Shown: piece by piece, positions 29,831 through 33,410 of the stretch
Position numbering within the stretch: position 1 is the stretch's first letter
Layout of the letters: every line of letters begins with the position of its first letter
Assembly: GCA_003427395.1 (NCBI GenBank)
Contig: BFEA01000941.1
Span: 51,024-84,433 of the forward strand
Direction of reading: 5' to 3'
DNA length: 33,410 nt
Source: Chara braunii
Taxonomy: Eukaryota; Streptophyta; Charophyceae; Charales; Characeae
Notes under the pieces: model-generated
What the model was told of the DNA's origin: nothing
The model's database searches: none
The model's input: only the letters and a program-made list of their open reading frames with translations
Program-made: the position numbers and the translations under genes

Positions 29831-30571
29831 TTAAGGCCATTCACATGCCCAAATGCCTGGCCAGGTATGAACCCTGCGCAGGGTTCCGCGCAACCCCCAC
29901 GCCAAATATAAAAAATAAGAAATCCCTAAAAATTCCGAAAAAAAAAGTTGTGTAGAATTGAAATCCAAGCGGCTTTTAGCTGAGGGTCACATCAGAATTC
30001 CTCACCGGATCACAGATTAAAAAAAAAAAAAAAACAGAATCAGACTAAGGCACCCCCATCCGCAGCGGGATGACGGTGGGAGTGGAGAGCACTGGTAACA
30101 GGACACTGCTCCACCCTCACTGATGGAGGATTCAGGGGGAATAATATGTTCAGACTGTCGAGAAGGACGATCTTATGGATTCTTGGTGGAAGAGATGCGT
30201 GATGGAGATGTACGGAGCAAGAGTAGAGGCGGGGGAAATAACAGAGCAAGTTAAGCAGCTGGTGCAGGCAGAATCAGGAACCAATGGCAAGCCGCAAAGG
30301 AAAAGATGGAGTTCATGCACTCAAAGAAAGACCTGGACAAGACTCTCTCGTTTTGGCGAGGATTGCCTGGGGGAAAGGTGGGGGGGCGGGGTGGATAGCA
30401 GAGGTATCCTGGTCAGGGAACAGGGCGCAGCAGGAAGCAAGGGAAGAGGATGAGAGGGGGCATGGGTGTACGAAATACTATCAGCTCCACTTCCCTGATT
30501 GGACAGCATTGAGCGCCACCAGCCCTCTGAGATCATCACTGGACTTATCAGACCCCTTTCTCGGGGGACAG
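29831..30571. other. Possible decayed coding sequence; no gene called
   Basis: A runs at 29936-29946 and 30018-30034. From 30175 to 30580 two overlapping frames have plausible codon use, with KEKMEFMHSKKDLDKTLSFW in a third, but none shows a domain. It may be LINE- or host-derived debris. Confidence 0.35.
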
Positions 30572-30763
30572 GGAATTTAAAGGGAGCGAGTGGCCAAAGG
30601 GGCCACAGTCACCGTTTCAGACATGGAGCAGCGGACACATGTCGACAGGTTGCTTAGAGAGTGGTATGGGACGCTGGACCCGTTTTCCAGCACTAGGTGT
30701 CTTCTCATTTTATCTCAACTCAAGCCGGGAAAAATAGCCCCGGTGTTTCAATTGGCTTCTTAG
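30572..30763 (+). pseudogene. Short coding-like fragment, unidentified
   Basis: An open stretch of ~63 codons without ATG start support reads VTVSDMEQRTHVDRLLREW, YGTLDPFSSTRCLLILSQL and KPGKIAPVFQLAS before a stop. The YGTLDP part coincides with the GGGACGCTGGACCCG repeat core (30668), so the dispersed core may come from this coding sequence. I know no matching family. Confidence 0.3.
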
Positions 30764-30862
30764 TCTCAAGGGCATGCTGAGCCCGCGTCTCAGTGCAGAG
30801 GTGGGGGCAGGATGAGGGGACACAGAGGACTGGCGACTGGGAGGACTCTGGTCGCTCCCTGA

Positions 30863-30944
30863 AGCCTGCTCCTGTTTCGGGAGCCTAGCACTCAGAAGGG
30901 GCCAGCCTGCTCCTGTTTCAGGAACCTAGCACTCAGAAGGCGCC
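30863..30944 (+). repeat. 41-bp tandem duplication
   Basis: AGCCTGCTCCTGTTTC, then CCTAGCACTCAGAAGG, occurs at 30863 and 30904 with a 41-bp period and about three differences. Confidence 0.85.
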
Positions 30945-31010
30945 AATGTTTTTTCAAAGCCAAAGGCGGGTAATGACCGCGGTACCCCAGATTGATGTAC
31001 AGTTTCATAT

Positions 31011-31108
31011 GGGACGCTGGGCCCGGTTCCCAGCAGGTGTCGCTCCCCATGAATAGGTCAGAGCCTGGTTGAAATGAGAGAAAAAAAAAAGGAAAAAAAA
31101 AAAAAAAG
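31011..31108 (+). repeat. GGGACGCTGGGCCCGG core with A-rich tail
   Basis: GGGACGCTGGGCCCGGTTCC, CAGCAGGTGTCGCTCCCC and GAATAGGTCAGAGCC run into an A tract interrupted by GG (31081-31107). It is the closest relative of the 27644 copy; 30668 is a third, 340 bp upstream. Confidence 0.7.
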
Positions 31109-31354
31109 ACTGACAGAAACCCATCTCAACCCATTTAGCCCCCTAAAAAAACAATTTATACGCCCTTTCCCACCCCTTGACAGCCAACACTTGAAAAAAG
31201 AAAGGAGCCCAGATTTGGGCTCCTCTGGGCATGTGTGGAAAACAACCCCACCCAAAAGAAGAAGGGGCTGATTTTTGCCTGCACGGTGTGATGCACCGTG
31301 CAGGTGACCCACAGGTGACTTGCCCGGGGGCACAGCCGTGCTGCACAGCTGGAC
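31109..31354. other. No gene; hairpin-forming CACGGTGTG segment
   Basis: GCACGGTG (31281-31288) faces CACCGTGC (31294-31301) as a short perfect inverted repeat. Otherwise no feature. Confidence 0.45.
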
Positions 31355-31425
31355 GTTTTTTTTGTTTTTTTGTTTTTTTGTTTTTTTGTTTTTTTGTTTT
31401 TTTGTTTTTTTGTTTTTTTGTTTTG
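31355..31425. repeat. (TTTTTTTG)n tandem array, ~9 units
   Basis: An 8-bp unit of seven T and one G repeats almost perfectly. On the minus strand it reads (CAAAAAAA)n, comparable with the A12-C-A12 tail of the SINE at 32794, so it may be an amplified retroposon tail. Confidence 0.95.
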
Positions 31426-31445
31426 TAGTGGACGACCCAACTTGA

Positions 31446-31627
31446 AGTAGCCTATATATATAGCCCATCTACAGTTTAAAATACCCACTATACCCACTAT
31501 ACACAGTCCCAGAGCCCAACTTGCATGCATACCCATGAGCGGCCCAAGTAGCCTAGATCTGTACCCCATTTTCAGTAGGAAATACCCGCTATGCACAGTC
31601 CCAGAGCCGAACTTGCATGTATACCCT
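31446..31627 (+). repeat. ~101-bp tandem duplication
   Basis: AGTAGCCTA, ACAGTCCCAGAGCC and AACTTGCATG, then ATACCC, occur at 31446 and 31547. A shorter ATTATnTGCATACC motif recurs downstream at ~31645 and ~31745. Confidence 0.8.
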
Positions 31628-31828
31628 GGAAACAGCCTGTGCAAATTATTTGCATACCAGGACCGAGACAGACCAAGGTGGTACGGGCGAATTGCAGTTA
31701 AACCCAATTAGTGGAATGTTCAACTTATGCGCATATCAGGGTAAATTATGTGCATACCCAATTTTGCCTGTCCAGTTTCTGGGCAGGAGCATAATTCTGT
31801 GCTCCCCAACAAAGGGCCCGTAGAACCG

Positions 31829-31999
31829 GGTACAGGTATAATTTAGTGCATGGGAAAAGTAGAACCGGGGGCTAGGTCCCACTTACACGAATTAAGCGAT
31901 ATTGACCGTAGATAGCCCAGATCAACGGCCAGAATCTCTTAATCCGTGCAAGTGGGACCTTGCCCCCGGTACAGGTATAATTTAGTGCATGGGAAAAGT
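31829..31999. mobile_element. Palindromic element (GGTCCCAC family copy 4) inside 32-bp direct repeats
   Basis: Identical 32-bp repeats (GGTACAGGTATAATTTAGTG continuing to GGGAAAAGT) lie at 31829-31860 and 31968-31999. Between them are inverted arms: GGGGGCTAGGTCCCACTTAC then ACGAATTAA on the left, and GGGGGCAAGGTCCCACTTGC then ACGGATTAA on the right in reverse complement, with GACCGTAGAT/GGCCGTTGAT further in. It is the best-preserved copy of the family (others at 3294, 13697, 15010). Confidence 0.8.
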
Positions 32000-32036
32000 G
32001 GGTGAAATACCACGAGTATGTTCTTTTTTTCCTTTC

Positions 32037-32084
32037 AATTTGGACCATTTCTCGATTTATGTGTGTCATCCTTGCGCAGGGGCC

Positions 32085-32116
<32 letters not shown>

Positions 32117-32134
32117 ACGGATGTCCCGAAGGAC
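32037..32134 (-). pseudogene. U6 snRNA copy, full length
   Basis: On the minus strand it runs from GTCCTTCGGGACATCCG through the ACAGAGA box and GATGACACACATAAATCG to GAGAAATGGTCCAAATT, about 98 nt. The next bases are GAAAGGAAAAAAAG rather than a T run, so a Pol III terminator is missing. The upstream side has no clear plant USE, and the nearest TATATA-like string is ~45 bp away instead of ~25-30. ACCACGAGTATG and ACTACGCGGCTG on the two sides may be a worn target duplication. I judge it a retrocopy, though a functional gene is not excluded. Confidence 0.8.
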
Positions 32135-32384
32135 ACTACGCGGCTGCATGCATGCCACGTCTGGTGGAGGGGTCGTATATACCGGGGGCTGGTTTGCAAA
32201 CAAGTACATACATCCAGGCAAATTGCTTGAAGTGCAGGGGCTGGGGGTATACATGCAAGTCGGCGCTGCTACTGGGTATAGTGAAAATTCCTAGAACCCT
32301 CCCAATTAGTGATGCGGGGAGGAAGGGGGGGGGGGAGGGGGGGACGGAAATACATCTCCTACTACACTGTACTCACTTACGATT

Positions 32385-32505
32385 CGCCACTACTCTCTAA
32401 ATGTGCAAAATGAGACTGAATATTCCGCTAGAACATGGAAAGATACATTGCCATATTTTTCGTCTTTCGTGCGAGTGGAGAGCAGTGGAGCGAGGCGCTT
32501 AGGAT
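32385..32505 (-). repeat. Half-copy of the GGGCCTCGCTCCAC foldback family
   Basis: CTCTCTAAATGTGCAAAATG, TCCGCTAGAACATGGAAAG and ATACATTGCCATATTTTT, then GTGGAGAGCAGTGGAGCGAG, match the right arm of the 10561-10815 foldback in order. No inverted partner is adjacent. Confidence 0.75.
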
Positions 32506-32679
32506 CGGCCATACCCTCATCCTCATGTGGCTGAGTGATACCCACATGTAAGCACATCCTTTTTCTCCGCATGCATTTGGAAGATTGGGGCAATTACTTA
32601 GCCCGTCCTTCAGGAACGAAGCTGAAATTGCGAGAAGAATATAGCTTTTACAACAAAAAAAACAAAAACAAAAAAAAAA

Positions 32680-32738
32680 CAGAGAAAGACGATTAGTGTG
32701 GCCCCTGGGCAATGATGACACACATAAATCGAGAAATT
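32680..32738 (+). pseudogene. U6 snRNA fragment (3' half)
   Basis: CAGAGAAAGACGATTAG, GGCCCCTGGGCAATGATGAC and ACACATAAATCGAGAAAT follow the U6 3' half with small insertions and substitutions. The 5' half is replaced by an A-rich segment (32654-32679). It is on the opposite strand to the other three copies. Confidence 0.75.
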
Positions 32739-32793
32739 ATGCAGTTACGCAACCACGAGGACAATTCGCTCATCAAGCGAAATTGCTTTTAAT

Positions 32794-32963
32794 TAGCCTC
32801 CGGCCCATATGGCTGAATGGGCCCACACATGCACCTGGTCCTGGACAGATCGTGCGTTCGAGTCCCGCGGGAACCATCTGAATACACACTACCCCGTTAG
32901 GGGCAGGGCCCATTAGGGCGTAATAAAGAACGTTTACCAAAAAAAAAAAACAAAAAAAAAAAA
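32794..32963 (+). mobile_element. tRNA-derived SINE with A-rich tail
   Basis: TATGGCTGAATGG (32808-32820) is a good A box and GCGTTCGAGTCCC (32853-32865) a near-perfect B box, about 34 bp apart as in a tRNA. A ~65-bp body (GTTAGGGGCAGGGCCC) leads to a tail of 12 A, a C and 12 A (32939-32963). Head, body and tail are as expected for a Pol III-transcribed SINE moved by a LINE. Its body differs from the SINE at 5119-5285, so it is a separate family. Flanking duplication is not clear. Confidence 0.8.
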
Positions 32964-32984
32964 CGTTCGCGGCTAATGTACCGC

Positions 32985-33016
32985 CATCCAAATGTGCAAA
33001 ACGAGACTGGATCTTC
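32985..33016 (-). repeat. Foldback-family fragment split by a U6 insertion
   Basis: CATCCAAATGTGCAAAACG and GAGACTGGATCTTC match the 32393 copy (AAATGTGCAAAATGAGACTG). The continuation, GAGACTGGGTCTTCCGCTG, resumes only at 33106 after the U6 copy. Confidence 0.75.
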
Positions 33017-33105
33017 GATTTATGCGTGTCATCCTTGAAAGCGCAGGGCCAATGCTAATCTTCATTCTCTGTATCGTTCCAATTTGAATAAATGTCCCGA
33101 AGGAC
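33017..33105 (-). pseudogene. U6 snRNA retrocopy, 3'-truncated, with small insertions
   Basis: The minus strand reads GTCCTTCGGGACAT, ATTGGAACGATACAGAGAA, GATTAGCATTGGCCCTGCGC and GATGACACGCATAAATCG. It carries short insertions (AAT after ACAGAGA, an extra base before GGCCC, CTTT after TGCGC) that would break the ACAGAGA/U2-pairing spacing. It is flanked by GAGACTGGATCTTC (33003-33016) and GAGACTGGGTCTTC (33106-33119), a 14-bp target duplication with one mismatch. No A tail. Confidence 0.85.
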
Positions 33106-33119
33106 GAGACTGGGTCTTC

Positions 33120-33356
33120 CGCTGAATGAGGATTCTGACAATCAAGATGGTCCGTTCTTCTCGCTATCAGCCACTCGATCTAATCTCCTCTATATCGTTT
33201 GTCCTTTATCCATTTTTCATCCTTCTCCACTTGTTCCTTCTCAAACCCACCGGCCAGAAACGATGGCGCAGTTGAAAACAACAACAACAACAACAACAAC
33301 GATGGAGCAGACTTATGCAGAATGAGCAATAGACGAAGACAAGCAATAACATCGAG

Positions 33357-33357
<1 letters not shown>
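33120..33357. other. No gene; short (CAA)n run
   Basis: A (CAA)n run of eight units lies at 33277-33300. The short frame over it (poly-Thr) is a repeat artefact. Confidence 0.6.

Positions 33358-33410
<53 letters not shown>
33358..33410. repeat. (TC)n microsatellite at the right edge
   Basis: The window ends inside this TC run of at least 26 units, complementary in composition to the (AG)n run at base 1. Confidence 0.97.

Noticed and set aside
32037-32180. Functional U6 gene
   Set aside because: No T-run terminator, no clear USE and the TATATA-like string is too far upstream; better explained as a retrocopy.

Overview
The window is nuclear DNA from a eukaryote, most probably a green plant of the streptophyte line. 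Three things point this way: one open reading frame with the C-terminal signature of a plant/algal, probably plastid-targeted protein; several copies of a plant-type U6 snRNA; and a dense load of degraded non-LTR retrotransposons, SINEs, foldback elements and very long AG/TC/CA microsatellites. A charophyte such as Chara is my best guess, held with low confidence. There is no operon-like organisation and no bacterial or organellar gene order.

Layout. 1-3.2 kb: an (AG)n edge, then the only convincing host gene (minus strand, 1178-2782). 3.2-5.6 kb: a TC/CA microsatellite, a TIR element, a tRNA-derived SINE and a U6 retrocopy with poly(A) and a target-site duplication. 5.6-9.7 kb: no gene, two (AG)n blocks and an AT-rich stretch. 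9.7-12.8 kb: GCGC-rich patches, a 255-bp near-perfect foldback element, an (AG)n block, one end of a CAGGG transposon and a three-module CA/G-run minisatellite. 12.8-17.6 kb: palindromic elements, a 780-bp TIR element, a 705-bp CAGGGTTGCC non-autonomous DNA transposon, a 270-bp tandem duplication abutting a 209-bp foldback, and more SSRs. 17.6-26.3 kb: the C-terminal end of a LINE ORF2 (frameshifted), a 37-bp minisatellite, a broken gene with a Josephin/papain-like peptidase signature, a 212-bp tandem duplication and a decayed LINE reverse transcriptase. 26.3-33.4 kb: elements bounded by a recurrent TTAAACCACCAGTAC motif, A-tailed retroposons, a (T7G)n block, a hairpin inside 32-bp direct repeats, three more U6-derived copies, a tRNA-derived SINE and a terminal (TC)n block.

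How the parts relate. The host gene is alone. The rest reads as layers of mobile DNA: LINE remnants (RT at 25.6-26.3 kb, zinc-knuckle tail at 18.4-19.6 kb) belong to the type of element that could have supplied the machinery for the U6 retrocopies and SINEs, while several short inverted-repeat families spread without visible coding capacity. The window begins and ends inside dinucleotide repeats, and three more contain a single N, so repeat lengths and possibly linkage across them are uncertain.
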